This document shows, piece after piece, positions 15,982 through 24,140 of a DNA stretch of 31,340 bases; within the stretch, counting starts at the first letter, position 1, and each line of letters begins with the position of its first letter. The notes under the pieces were generated by a model. The model did no database searches. It saw only the letters and a program-made list of their open reading frames with translations, and was not told the DNA's origin. This DNA is from an uncultured Clostridia bacterium (GTDB lineage: Bacteria > Bacillota > Clostridia > TANB77 > CAG-508): NCBI GenBank assembly GCA_948857205.1, contig CAQPRV010000055.1, positions 1-31,340 of the forward strand, in the 5' to 3' direction. Both the position numbers and the translations under genes were made by a program.

Positions 15982-16217
15982 TCAATAAAAATATTTTAAT
16001 AATGGGACACATCAAAAGATAGAGAAAAGGTTTTAAAAGATACATTAGAAAAAATAATCAAAGAATAAAATATCTATAAGGAAAAATGGAGGATAAAAAT
16101 GGTCTTTCATTTTTTTTATACAATCTATTAAAAATATATTAAGATTAATAACAAAACCTTTATAATTATTTAAAAATATGATAAAATAACAAAAAAATAA
16201 ATAATGAGGGAAAGGTT
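15982..16217 (+). other. Intergenic region after dnaJ with short coding-like remnants
   Basis: 236 bases. A short open stretch reads WDTSKDREKVLKDTLEKIIKE, ending near 16068, but it has no start and looks like a gene remnant. ATG 16099 behind GGAGG opens only ten codons. No clear terminator for the heat-shock operon was found. GAGGG at 16206-16210 is the ribosome site of the next gene. Confidence 0.4.
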
Positions 16218-17109
16218 ATGAAAAAGATATTACTTAAAGTAATAACTCGGAATTTTACTAATTACTTTACTAATGATAATAGCAGTAATTGTATATTTTA
16301 TGACAGTAGATATAGAAACAAAAGAACCAAGAAACCTATCAAAAACAATGAATTTGCAAATAAAAAAATATATGGATAGAAAAATATTTATTGTAACACC
16401 AAAAGAAAAAGAGCAAACTAATAAAATAATATTATATTTCCATGGGGGAGCATATATGGCAGAAGCGACAAAACAACATTGGAAATTTATAGAAGATATA
16501 GTTAAAGATACAGGTGCAACAGTAATAATGCCGGATTATCCATTAACACCAAAGCATAACTATAAAGATGTATTTAATATGGTTATCCCATTATATAAAG
16601 AAATAGAAGATAAAATAGATAGTAATAAGGAATTTATAATAATGGGAGATTCTGCTGGAGGTGGATTAAGTTTAGCTTTAATGGAGAAAATATCACAATA
16701 TAGAGATTATAAATTACCTAATAAGACAATATTGATTTCTCCTTGGCTAGATGTAAGACTTAATAATCCAAAGATTGAGATAGTACAAAAGAAAGATAAA
16801 AAATTGAATAAAGAAGCTTTAAAGATATCAGGTATGGCATATGCTGGAGAAGATGGAGATGATAGCTATTTAGTAAATCCTATTGATGGAGAATTATCAA
16901 ATTTGAAAGATATAATTATTTTTACAGGTACAAAGGATATTTTAAATCCTGATGTTTATGAATTAGAAAAGAGAGCAAAAGAGGTAGATGTAAAAGTAGA
17001 TATCAGAGAATATCAGAATGCAAGTCATATATGGCTTATTGATAAAGATTGCGAAAAGGAAGTTATTGAAAAAGGCTATAAGGATTTAATCGAATTAATA
17101 AACAATTAA
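16218..17109 (+). CDS. Membrane-anchored alpha/beta hydrolase (HSL-type esterase/lipase), +1 shift at codon 11
   Basis: True start ATG 16218, with GAGGG at 16206-16210. The zero frame reads MKKILLKVIT, then CGG, and stops at 16377-16379. Skipping the C at 16248 gives Gly11 and continues ILLITLLMIIAVIVYFM, completing a single N-terminal membrane helix, then a full hydrolase of 296 residues. An internal ATG at 16273 has no ribosome site and would delete half of the helix. Catalytic features (full-length numbering): oxyanion motif HGG at 75-77, nucleophile Ser145 in GDSAGG, Asp240 in GTKDIL, His270 in ASHIW. This is the hormone-sensitive-lipase/acetyl-esterase pattern. It lies upstream of an acyltransferase and a DUF6320-like gene, which suggests a joint role in acyl-group transfer and removal at the membrane. 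Confidence 0.85.
16248..16251 (+). other. CGGA +1 frameshift site in the hydrolase gene
   Basis: Zero-frame ACT CGG AAT; shifted ACT (C) GGA ATT. It sits at codon 11, within the signal-anchor, right after the start. The shift restores a continuous hydrophobic helix and joins the ribosome site to the hydrolase frame. Confidence 0.72.
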
Positions 17110-17180
17110 TTATAAGTTAATATTTTTAAGTTTTTCTGTTATTTTTTTGTTTATATTTAAAAGATTATGAATAGCGCAAG

Positions 17181-17310
17181 AAGGGTTATATTTCTTTATT
17201 TTTGAACGACTCCTGGGTAACCGTTCAAAAATTCTTAGAAAAGTTTAAGAAACTTTTCTTTAGAATTTTTAGAATGGGGCAGTGAAAATAATAAATAAAT
17301 ATAACCCTTT
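17181..17310. repeat. Multi-hairpin element with AAGGGTTATAT ... ATATAACCCTT ends (MITE-like or structured RNA)
   Basis: This is the main content of the 331-base gap 17110-17440. The ends 17181-17193 and 17297-17309 pair perfectly over 13 bases. Inside are a hairpin of ten perfect pairs (TTTTTGAACG at 17199-17208 with CGTTCAAAAA at 17222-17231, loop of 13 around CTCCTGGG) and a second one (GAAAAGTTT at 17238-17246 with AAACTTTTC at 17250-17258, extended by TTCT/AGAA). Together they make a three-way junction. The same ends occur on the 8904-8962 hairpin, which favours a small mobile element. A non-coding RNA is also possible. I match it to no known RNA family. The rest of the gap, 17320-17440, is AT-rich with nothing recognisable. 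Confidence 0.5.
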
Positions 17311-17440
17311 GGGAGCGAGTAGAATAACATAAAAATAAACAAAAAAATAATAAAAAAATTTAAAAATATTGAAATTATAAATTTGCAATATTTTATTAAA
17401 GAATATATAATCAAAGTAGAGAATATAGAAAGGTTAAAAA

Positions 17441-18739
17441 ATGAAGAAAAATAAAAAAGACAAATTAACATGGAGAAGATTAGATAATTCAGCCAAAATA
17501 TTTCCTATGTCAGCTGGAAAGAGATATAGCACAGTATTTAGATTATCAGTTTTATTAAAAGAGGAAGTTCAACCAGAGAATCTGAAGGAAGCAGTGATAC
17601 AAACTTTAGAAAGATATAAATTTTTTAAAGTTAAGATGAAATCAGGATTTTTCTGGTACTATTTAGAACATAATACAAAAGAGCCAATTATAGAAGAAGA
17701 AAGAGACTACCCATGTAAATATATAGATCCCAAAACCAATAATGGATATTTATTTAAAGTAACCTATTTCAAAAATAAAATAAACATAGATATATTTCAT
17801 GCTTTAACAGATGGGAATAGTGGAACAACCTTTTTTAGAGAGATAGTATATACCTATTTAGAATTGATATACAAAGAAGACTTAAAGACAGAAAATAGAC
17901 AACTAAGAAAACTTGAATATAGTATAGAAGACAGTTACATAAAAAATTATGATAAAAAAGCTAAATCAAATGCATCTGGAAAAATAGCCTATGAGTTAAA
18001 AGGAAAAAAGATAAAACTAGGAGCAATAAGTGTAATACATGAAATAATTGATTTAGAGCAATTAAAAGAAGAGAGTAAGAAAAATAATGCAACAATAACT
18101 CAATATTTAACAGCAGTGTTAATGTATGCAATATACAACCAAAATTATATCAAATATAAAGGAAAAAAGCCAATTAAAATATGTATACCAGTAAATTTAA
18201 AAAAGTACTTTCAATCAAATACAATGTCAAACTTTTTTTCATATATCACTTTAGTTGCTGATATGCATAACACAGAAATTGATACATTTGAAAAAATGTT
18301 AGAATTTGTAAAAGGAGAATTTGAAGAAAGACTGAAAGAAGAGGAAATAATTAAAACTATGTCTACTAATGTAAAAATCGGAAGCAATTTTTTTATAAAA
18401 GTTGTTCCTCTAATTTTAAAAAATATATTAGTAAGAATTAGTTATATTATAATTAGAAAGTATACTACAATCACCTATTCAAATATTGGAAGGATAGGTA
18501 TAATAGGTGATTATAAAAAATATATAGATTATTTTTTAATGTTAATTGCTCCAGAGCCAGTAGAAAAAATAAAATGTTCAAGTTGTTCTTTTGAAAATAA
18601 AATGGTCTTTACCTTTACATCAATACTTGATGATAATAGTATAGAAAGAGAATTTTACAAATTTCTTACTAATAGAAATATAAAGGTTAATATAGAAAGT
18701 AATGGTGTTTTAGATGATATATCCACAGAAATTAAATAG
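17441..18739 (+). CDS. Condensation-domain-like acyltransferase (alcohol acetyltransferase type)
   Basis: 432 residues; AAAGG lies before ATG 17441. The catalytic HxxxDG motif of the chloramphenicol-acetyltransferase/condensation superfamily is at 120-125 (HALTDG). The order of a small N-terminal lobe (PMSAGKRYSTVFRLSVLL, typical of stand-alone alcohol acetyltransferases), HxxxDG and the later ICIPVNLKKYF and TYSNIGRIG segments fits a complete two-lobed enzyme. No carrier-protein or adenylation domain is attached, so it probably transfers an acyl group from CoA to a small or lipid acceptor. Its last codons overlap the next gene. Flanked by a lipase-like hydrolase and a membrane protein, it probably acts on a membrane or cell-surface product that I cannot name. 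Confidence 0.7.
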   Translation: MKKNKKDKLTWRRLDNSAKIFPMSAGKRYSTVFRLSVLLKEEVQPENLKEAVIQTLERYKFFKVKMKSGFFWYYLEHNTKEPIIEEERDYPCKYIDPKTNNGYLFKVTYFKNKINIDIFHALTDGNSGTTFFREIVYTYLELIYKEDLKTENRQLRKLEYSIEDSYIKNYDKKAKSNASGKIAYELKGKKIKLGAISVIHEIIDLEQLKEESKKNNATITQYLTAVLMYAIYNQNYIKYKGKKPIKICIPVNLKKYFQSNTMSNFFSYITLVADMHNTEIDTFEKMLEFVKGEFEERLKEEEIIKTMSTNVKIGSNFFIKVVPLILKNILVRISYIIIRKYTTITYSNIGRIGIIGDYKKYIDYFLMLIAPEPVEKIKCSSCSFENKMVFTFTSILDDNSIEREFYKFLTNRNIKVNIESNGVLDDISTEIK

Positions 18740-19277
18740 TAAAAAAAGTGCAAAAATTATATATAGTTTATTAAGCCTTTCTATAATTTTTGCAATTATA
18801 ATGATAACAATAAATAGATTAACTACTCCAAATATACCTTGGGCAGCTTTTATTAATTTAGGAATGATATATACTTGGATTGTAGTTTTATTTTCAATAA
18901 AAAGAGGTATTAATTTAGCAGGACATATTTTGCTACAGACAATAGCAATTTCAGCTATTATAATATATATTGATTATAAAATAGGTTTTAAAGGTTGGTC
19001 TATAAATTTAGGATTTCCGATAATTCTAATAGTTGCAAATATTACAATGTTAATATTAACGATAATAAGTTACAAAAAATATATTAAATATGCTATATAT
19101 CAATTATTTATAGTAGGTATAAGTTTGCTTCCAATTTTATTAATTTTAGAAGGAAAAATTTCAAATAATCTTTTAAATCAAATAGCGATAGTTATATCAA
19201 TTGCTAATCTGGTAATTAGTTTAAGTTTAAGCTATAAAGATATAAAAGATGCTATTATTAGGAATTTTCATATGTAA
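18714..19277 (+). CDS. Multi-pass membrane protein, DUF6320-like
   Basis: 187 residues, starting at ATG 18714 inside the acyltransferase gene (26-base overlap), so probably translationally coupled; no strong ribosome site is seen. About five to six membrane helices: IIYSLLSLSIIFAIIMITI, IPWAAFINLGMIYTWIVVLF, ILLQTIAISAIIIYIDY, FPIILIVANITMLILTII, AIYQLFIVGISLLPILLIL and IAIVISIANLVISLSLSY. The arrangement and the acyltransferase/hydrolase neighbourhood recall DUF6320 proteins, often encoded with these partners, although the zinc ribbon some of them have is absent. Function unknown. Confidence 0.6.
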   Translation: MIYPQKLNSKKSAKIIYSLLSLSIIFAIIMITINRLTTPNIPWAAFINLGMIYTWIVVLFSIKRGINLAGHILLQTIAISAIIIYIDYKIGFKGWSINLGFPIILIVANITMLILTIISYKKYIKYAIYQLFIVGISLLPILLILEGKISNNLLNQIAIVISIANLVISLSLSYKDIKDAIIRNFHM

Positions 19278-19303
19278 TAAAAAAGACAGAAGGAGATTAA
19301 AAA

Positions 19304-20323
19304 ATGAAAAACATAAAAGATTATGACTTAGAAGAATTAAAAAAAGAATTAGAACAATTAGGAGAAAAGCCATTCAGAGCAGAGCAAATCTTTAAATGGT
19401 TATATCAAGAAAAGGTAAAAAGCTTTGAAGAAATGACAAATTTATCTATAGATTTAAGAAAAAAGCTTGATGAAAACTATAATATTTGTAACTTTAATAT
19501 TTTAAAAAAGCAAGAATCAAAAGATGGAACAATAAAATATTTATTTGATGTTCTTGACGGAAATGCAATTGAGACAGTATTAATGAGTTATAATCATGGT
19601 TATAGTATATGTGTATCTTCACAAATTGGTTGTAAAATGGGATGTAAATTTTGTGCTTCAACAGGTATAAATTTTATAAGGAATTTGAGCAGTGGAGAAA
19701 TTGTTGAACAATTATTAGCAGTGGAACAGGATACAGGTGTTAAAATTTCAAATGTAGTTTTTATGGGAATTGGTGAACCTTTAGATAATTATGATAACGT
19801 TGTAAATGCAATTAGAGTTATTAATAATCCTAAAGGAATAAATATAGGTGCTAGACATATAAGTATTTCTACTAGTGGTTTAGTACCAAAAATATATAAG
19901 TTAGCAGAAGAAAACATACAATGTACTTTATCAATTTCTTTACATGCAACAAATAATGAAAAGAGAAGTAGTATGATGCCTATAAATAATAGTTATCCAA
20001 TTGAAGAACTAATTAAAGCATGTAAAGCATATATAAAAACTACTAATAGGAGAATTTCTTTTGAATATGCTTTGGCAAAAGGTAATAATGATTATCTTGA
20101 GGATGCAAAAGAATTAGTAGATTTGTTAAAAGGTATGTTATGCCATGTTAATTTAATTCCTATTAATAAAATAGATAATGGAATATTTGTTAAAAGTTCC
20201 AAAGATAATATTATTAGGTTTAGAGATTTTTTAAATGACCATGGAATTGTTGCAACTATTAGAAGAGAGTTAGGTTCTGATATTGATGCTGCTTGTGGGC
20301 AATTAAGAAGAAAAAATTTATAG
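19304..20323 (+). CDS. rlmN: Dual-specificity RNA methyltransferase RlmN (23S rRNA A2503 / tRNA A37)
   Basis: 339 residues, start ATG 19304 behind AGAAGGAG. Radical-SAM enzyme making 2-methyladenosine at A2503 of 23S rRNA and A37 of some tRNAs. The cluster motif CxxxCxxC is Cys110/114/117 (IGCKMGCKFCAST). VFMGIGEPLDNYDNV binds SAM, SISLHATNNEKRSSMMPIN is typical of the family, and the C-terminal Cys needed for the methyl-transfer intermediate is in DAACGQLRRK. The gene stands apart from the acyltransferase group by 26 bases and could be in the same transcript. A hairpin follows before the convergent dapB. Confidence 0.95.
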   Translation: MKNIKDYDLEELKKELEQLGEKPFRAEQIFKWLYQEKVKSFEEMTNLSIDLRKKLDENYNICNFNILKKQESKDGTIKYLFDVLDGNAIETVLMSYNHGYSICVSSQIGCKMGCKFCASTGINFIRNLSSGEIVEQLLAVEQDTGVKISNVVFMGIGEPLDNYDNVVNAIRVINNPKGINIGARHISISTSGLVPKIYKLAEENIQCTLSISLHATNNEKRSSMMPINNSYPIEELIKACKAYIKTTNRRISFEYALAKGNNDYLEDAKELVDLLKGMLCHVNLIPINKIDNGIFVKSSKDNIIRFRDFLNDHGIVATIRRELGSDIDAACGQLRRKNL

Positions 20324-20354
20324 TAATATTAGTTTAAAGTTATTATTTCAATAT

Positions 20355-20411
20355 ATCTGTTCATCTTTTATTTATTATAATGTTTAATAAATAGAAAATG
20401 AGCAGATTTTT
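20355..20411. terminator. Hairpin between convergent rlmN and dapB
   Basis: ATCTG...TCATCTTTTA (20355-20370) pairs with the TAGAAAATGAGCAGAT segment ending at 20407, with small bulges, and is followed by TTTT. It probably terminates rlmN and, read the other way, dapB. Confidence 0.5.
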
Positions 20412-20450
20412 AAGATTCAAGTTTTTTATGAATTTATTAATTTAAAAAGT

Positions 20451-21224
20451 TTAATTATATATATTTAATTCAATTAAATCATCCATATCATAAAATCCGT
20501 TTTCTTTTGTTAAAATAAATCTTATAGCTTGTATAGCACCATTAACAAATACTTCATGTGAATAAGTGACATGATTAAATTCAAGAGTTTCAAAATCACT
20601 AAAAAACTTAACAGAATGTTCTCCAACAATATTTCCACCACGAACAGAAGAAATACCAATTTCATTTTTATCTCGTAATCCCTCACGTCCATATACTATA
20701 TTTTTATTATTATTAAAAGATTCATTAATTGCATTAGCAAGCATTTTTGCAGTTCCACTAGGGCAATCTTTTTTTCTATTATGATGAGTTTCAATTATTT
20801 CTATATCATTATCAAAAAGTTGTTTAGAAACAAATTTAATAATATTCTTCAAAAGTGCAATTCCGTAAGACATATTAGCAGATTGAAAAATAGGTATACA
20901 ATTTGAATAGTCTTTTAAATTTAAAATATCATTATCATTTAATCCAGTAGTTGCAATAACAATTGGAATTTTATAATCAAAAGCAAATTTTGCAATTTTT
21001 CGAGTTCCTTCAGGAGAAGAAAAGTCTATTATAGCATCAGGTAGCAATTTGTTTTTATATATACCATATAAAACATCTATATTAGAATATATAGGGTAGT
21101 TTTCAGTTTTAATAGAATTATCAAATCCAGAAATAACAAACATATCTGAAGTAGAATTAATTGATTTCGCAACTAATTTACCCATATATCCATTACAACC
21201 AGATACTAAAATTTTTTTTCTCAT
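20451..21224 (-). CDS. dapB: 4-hydroxy-tetrahydrodipicolinate reductase
   Basis: 257 residues; ATG at 21224 (minus) behind AAAGGAG. It reduces the dihydrodipicolinate-type intermediate in lysine/diaminopimelate biosynthesis. The N-terminal Rossmann loop is GCNGYMG; DFSSPEGT and ATTGLND line the active site; ETHHNRKKDCPSGTA is the catalytic block with the conserved HH and Lys. It stands alone rather than beside dapA. Arg codons here include CGT and CGA (RGG, REGLRD, TRK), read normally. Confidence 0.93.
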   Translation of the reverse strand: MRKKILVSGCNGYMGKLVAKSINSTSDMFVISGFDNSIKTENYPIYSNIDVLYGIYKNKLLPDAIIDFSSPEGTRKIAKFAFDYKIPIVIATTGLNDNDILNLKDYSNCIPIFQSANMSYGIALLKNIIKFVSKQLFDNDIEIIETHHNRKKDCPSGTAKMLANAINESFNNNKNIVYGREGLRDKNEIGISSVRGGNIVGEHSVKFFSDFETLEFNHVTYSHEVFVNGAIQAIRFILTKENGFYDMDDLIELNIYN

Positions 21225-21312
21225 AATTAAATCTCCTTTAATAACCTGAAATAGAAAATCAGTAAAACATAACCTTCCGTAAGGAATATTTTTATCAATT
21301 TTTCAAAAAAGC

Positions 21313-21341
21313 TTGTATTTTAGTGTAAATTATACTATAAT
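21313..21341 (+). promoter_or_regulatory. Sigma-A-type promoter of the secreted peptidase gene
   Basis: TTGTAT (21313-21318), 17 bases, TATAAT (21336-21341). The peptidase start codon is about 31 bases downstream, with AAGGGGG at about 21361-21367. Confidence 0.65.
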
Positions 21342-21372
21342 GTAAAAGGAACAAAAAAATAAGGGGGAAAAA

Positions 21373-24138
21373 ATGAAACGTAATAAAAAAATAGTAATTA
21401 TATTTATTATATTTATTACAAGTATATTAATAGCAAATCACAAGTATGCAAATGATAAAATAGAAATTGAAAAAAACACATTAACAGAAGAATACAAAAG
21501 ATGGGAAAATTTGCCACAAAGTGAAAAGAAAAATTATATACAACCCTTACCATTTTCAGTAGAATTAGAAACAAATAACAATCAAATAAATAACTTATAC
21601 ACAAGATTAAGATCTTCAGTATTACCAACTAAATATTCATTAAAAAATGATATAGAGTTAGTAGTAAGAGACCAAAAAAATACAGGAGAATGTTGGGCAT
21701 TCACAACAACAAATTTAATATCAACAAATCTCCAAAAAACAGGAAAAACAAAAAAATTCACACTATTATCTCCAAGACATATGGATTATACAACAAGTTT
21801 AACATTTAAAGACGGAAGAAACAATTTAGGATATAACAGAGAAGTTGGAGACGGAGGAAACTGTTATTTAGGACTAAACTATTGTACAGCAGGTTATGGA
21901 CCAATATTAGAAAGTCAAATGCCTTTTGTAAACAACGATAGAAGTCAAATAACATTATCAAACATAAAAGGAAAAAAAGTAAATAATAAAATAGAAGAAT
22001 ATATACAAATGCCATCACTATACAAAAAAATTGTTAACAACAAAATAGTATATTACAACGGTAATACAAATGAATACACAAATGCACAAGCACAAAATAT
22101 AAGAAATAAAATAAAAGAACATATAATAAACTATGGAGCAGTTAGTGCATATACATATGTAAATGGAACACAATATTTTGATACAAACAACATAACTACA
22201 ATGAAAAATTACTACTGTGACAATGACAATATAGTACCAAATCATGCAATAACAATAGTAGGATGGGATGATAACTATTCAGCATCAAACTTTAATAGAA
22301 ACAAAAAGCCAAAAAATAATGGAGCTTACATAGTATTAAATTCACATGGAAGTTCATTATACAATAATGGATATATGTATGTATCATATGATGATGTACT
22401 AATAGAAAGAAGTGTAATAGGAGTAACAAAATCATCTAGCATTGACTACAATAATATCTATCAATATGACGAATTAGGTTATAGTAATAGTGTTGTATTA
22501 TCAAATGGAAATAAAGCATTAAATAGTGCATATATGGCAAATGTATATAACAAAAAAATATCATTAACAAATCAAAAAGAATACTTAAAAGAAATAAGCA
22601 TATATGTACCAAAAAAATCATCTGTAATTATATATGCAAATGTTCAAAATAATAATAAATCAACTTTACAACAAATAGAAAATTGCGGAGAATTAGATAT
22701 AGGATATCATACAATTAAATTAAGTAATGCATTAGAAATAAAAGGAAAACAATTTGTAGTTGCTGCAAAATATATAGCAAAAGATGGAATAGCAAACATA
22801 CCTATGGAATGTAATTATAAATCTAATAATATGGGAAGTAACTTCTGGGATACAGCAAAAGGTCAAGCTGGTCAATCATTCTATTCAGCAAATGGAACAT
22901 CTTGGAATGATTTAGCAAATACTTATAAAGACTCTAACTTTTGTATAAAAGCATATACAACTATAAAAAAAGAAACAACTTCAAAAGTTACAGGAATAAC
23001 ATTAAATAAAGAAAAAATTGAATTAAAAGTAGGAAATAGCAATACATTAGTAGCTACAATAAATCCAACAAATGACAAAAATAAAAATGTTACATACGTA
23101 AGTAGTAATGCAAAAGTTGCAACAGTTACAAATGATGGAGTAGTAAAAGCAATTAATACAGGAGCAACAATTATTACAGCAAAAACAACAGATGGGAAAT
23201 TTAAAGCAACATGTAATGTTAAAGTAATAGAAAGTGATAACAACAATGATAGTGATAATGATAGTATAAATCCGACATATAATACTACAGTAACTGCTAA
23301 TAATAAAGTGGGAGTAACATATCAAGCACATGTACAAGACGTAGGATGGCAAAGATGGGTATCAAATGAAGAATTATCTGGAACATCAGGAAAAAGTAAA
23401 AGGGTAGAAGCATTAAAAATAAAATTAGAGAATGCACCCTCAAATGCAAAAATAACATATCAAGCACATGTACAAGATATAGGATGGCAAAATTGGAAAT
23501 CAAATGGAGACTTAACAGGTACTTCTGGAAAATGTAAAAGAGTTGAAGGAATCAAAATTAAACTAGAAAATATGCCAGATTATATTATACAATATAGAGT
23601 ACATGTACAAAATGTAGGATGGCAAGATTGGAAATCAAATGGAGAAATGGCTGGAACATCTGGTAAATGTTTAAGAATAGAAGGAATACAAATCCGTATT
23701 TTAAAAAAGACAAATATAGGAGTATCATATGAGTCACATGTACAAGATATAGGATGGCAAAAACCAGTATCAAATGGTGCACTTTCAGGAACATCAGGAA
23801 AGAGTAAAAGAGTTGAGGCATTAAAAATAAAATTAACAAATGCACCATCAAATGCACCATCAAATGCAAAGATTTCATATCAAGCACATGTACAAGATAT
23901 AGGATGGCAAGCATGGAAGTCAAATGGATCATTAGCAGGAACGTCAGGAAAAAGTAAAAGAGTAGAAGGTATTAGAATTAAGTTAGAAAATATGCCAAAT
24001 TATACTATACAATATAGAGTACATGTACAAAATATAGGATGGCAAGAATGGAAAGCAGATGGAGAAATAGCTGGAACATCAGGTAAATCTTTAAGAATTG
24101 AGGCAATTCAAATAAGAATTTTCGAAAAGAGGAATTAA
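21373..24138 (+). CDS. Secreted papain-like (C1) cysteine peptidase with Ig-like domain and six ChW repeats
   Basis: 921 residues. A signal peptide (about 1-26) is followed by a short pro-region with an Ile/Asn/Leu-rich sequence. The C1 catalytic domain covers about 85-345: Gln101 and catalytic Cys107 in DQKNTGECWAF, His291 in PNHAITIVGWDD, Asn323 in GAYIVLNSHGS. Residues about 540-620 form a Big_2-type Ig-like domain (VTGITLNKEKIELKVGNS, ISSxAKVATVTxDGVVKA pattern). The C-terminus (about 647-919) is six ChW repeats of about 45 residues, each with a GW in HVQ[DN][VI]GWQ and a TSGK motif. ChW repeats occur in clostridial surface and secreted proteins and are thought to attach them to the envelope or to ligands. 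The likely role is extracellular protein breakdown. The gene next door starts two bases after the stop. Confidence 0.88.
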   Translation: MKRNKKIVIIFIIFITSILIANHKYANDKIEIEKNTLTEEYKRWENLPQSEKKNYIQPLPFSVELETNNNQINNLYTRLRSSVLPTKYSLKNDIELVVRDQKNTGECWAFTTTNLISTNLQKTGKTKKFTLLSPRHMDYTTSLTFKDGRNNLGYNREVGDGGNCYLGLNYCTAGYGPILESQMPFVNNDRSQITLSNIKGKKVNNKIEEYIQMPSLYKKIVNNKIVYYNGNTNEYTNAQAQNIRNKIKEHIINYGAVSAYTYVNGTQYFDTNNITTMKNYYCDNDNIVPNHAITIVGWDDNYSASNFNRNKKPKNNGAYIVLNSHGSSLYNNGYMYVSYDDVLIERSVIGVTKSSSIDYNNIYQYDELGYSNSVVLSNGNKALNSAYMANVYNKKISLTNQKEYLKEISIYVPKKSSVIIYANVQNNNKSTLQQIENCGELDIGYHTIKLSNALEIKGKQFVVAAKYIAKDGIANIPMECNYKSNNMGSNFWDTAKGQAGQSFYSANGTSWNDLANTYKDSNFCIKAYTTIKKETTSKVTGITLNKEKIELKVGNSNTLVATINPTNDKNKNVTYVSSNAKVATVTNDGVVKAINTGATIITAKTTDGKFKATCNVKVIESDNNNDSDNDSINPTYNTTVTANNKVGVTYQAHVQDVGWQRWVSNEELSGTSGKSKRVEALKIKLENAPSNAKITYQAHVQDIGWQNWKSNGDLTGTSGKCKRVEGIKIKLENMPDYIIQYRVHVQNVGWQDWKSNGEMAGTSGKCLRIEGIQIRILKKTNIGVSYESHVQDIGWQKPVSNGALSGTSGKSKRVEALKIKLTNAPSNAPSNAKISYQAHVQDIGWQAWKSNGSLAGTSGKSKRVEGIRIKLENMPNYTIQYRVHVQNIGWQEWKADGEIAGTSGKSLRIEAIQIRIFEKRN
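23311..24135 (+). repeat. Tandem ChW-repeat block, two copies of a three-repeat unit
   Basis: Triplet one spans about 23311-23718 and triplet two about 23719-24135. Repeats 1 and 4 share SYxSHVQD/LSGTSGKSKRVEALKIKL, repeats 2 and 5 share YQAHVQDIGWQ and RVEGI, repeats 3 and 6 share IQYRVHVQN and IRI endings. This order means a unit of three was duplicated as a block. Repeat 4 has an extra in-frame PSNA (APSNAPSNA), a small slippage product. Confidence 0.8.
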
Positions 24139-24140
24139 TA

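Noticed and set aside
16099..16131. Ten-codon ORF behind GGAGG after dnaJ
   Set aside because: Too short, no homology, next to an AT-rich tract; probably chance.
23311..24135. Regular repeats considered as a CRISPR array
   Set aside because: They are in frame, encode ChW protein repeats and have no spacer/repeat structure.
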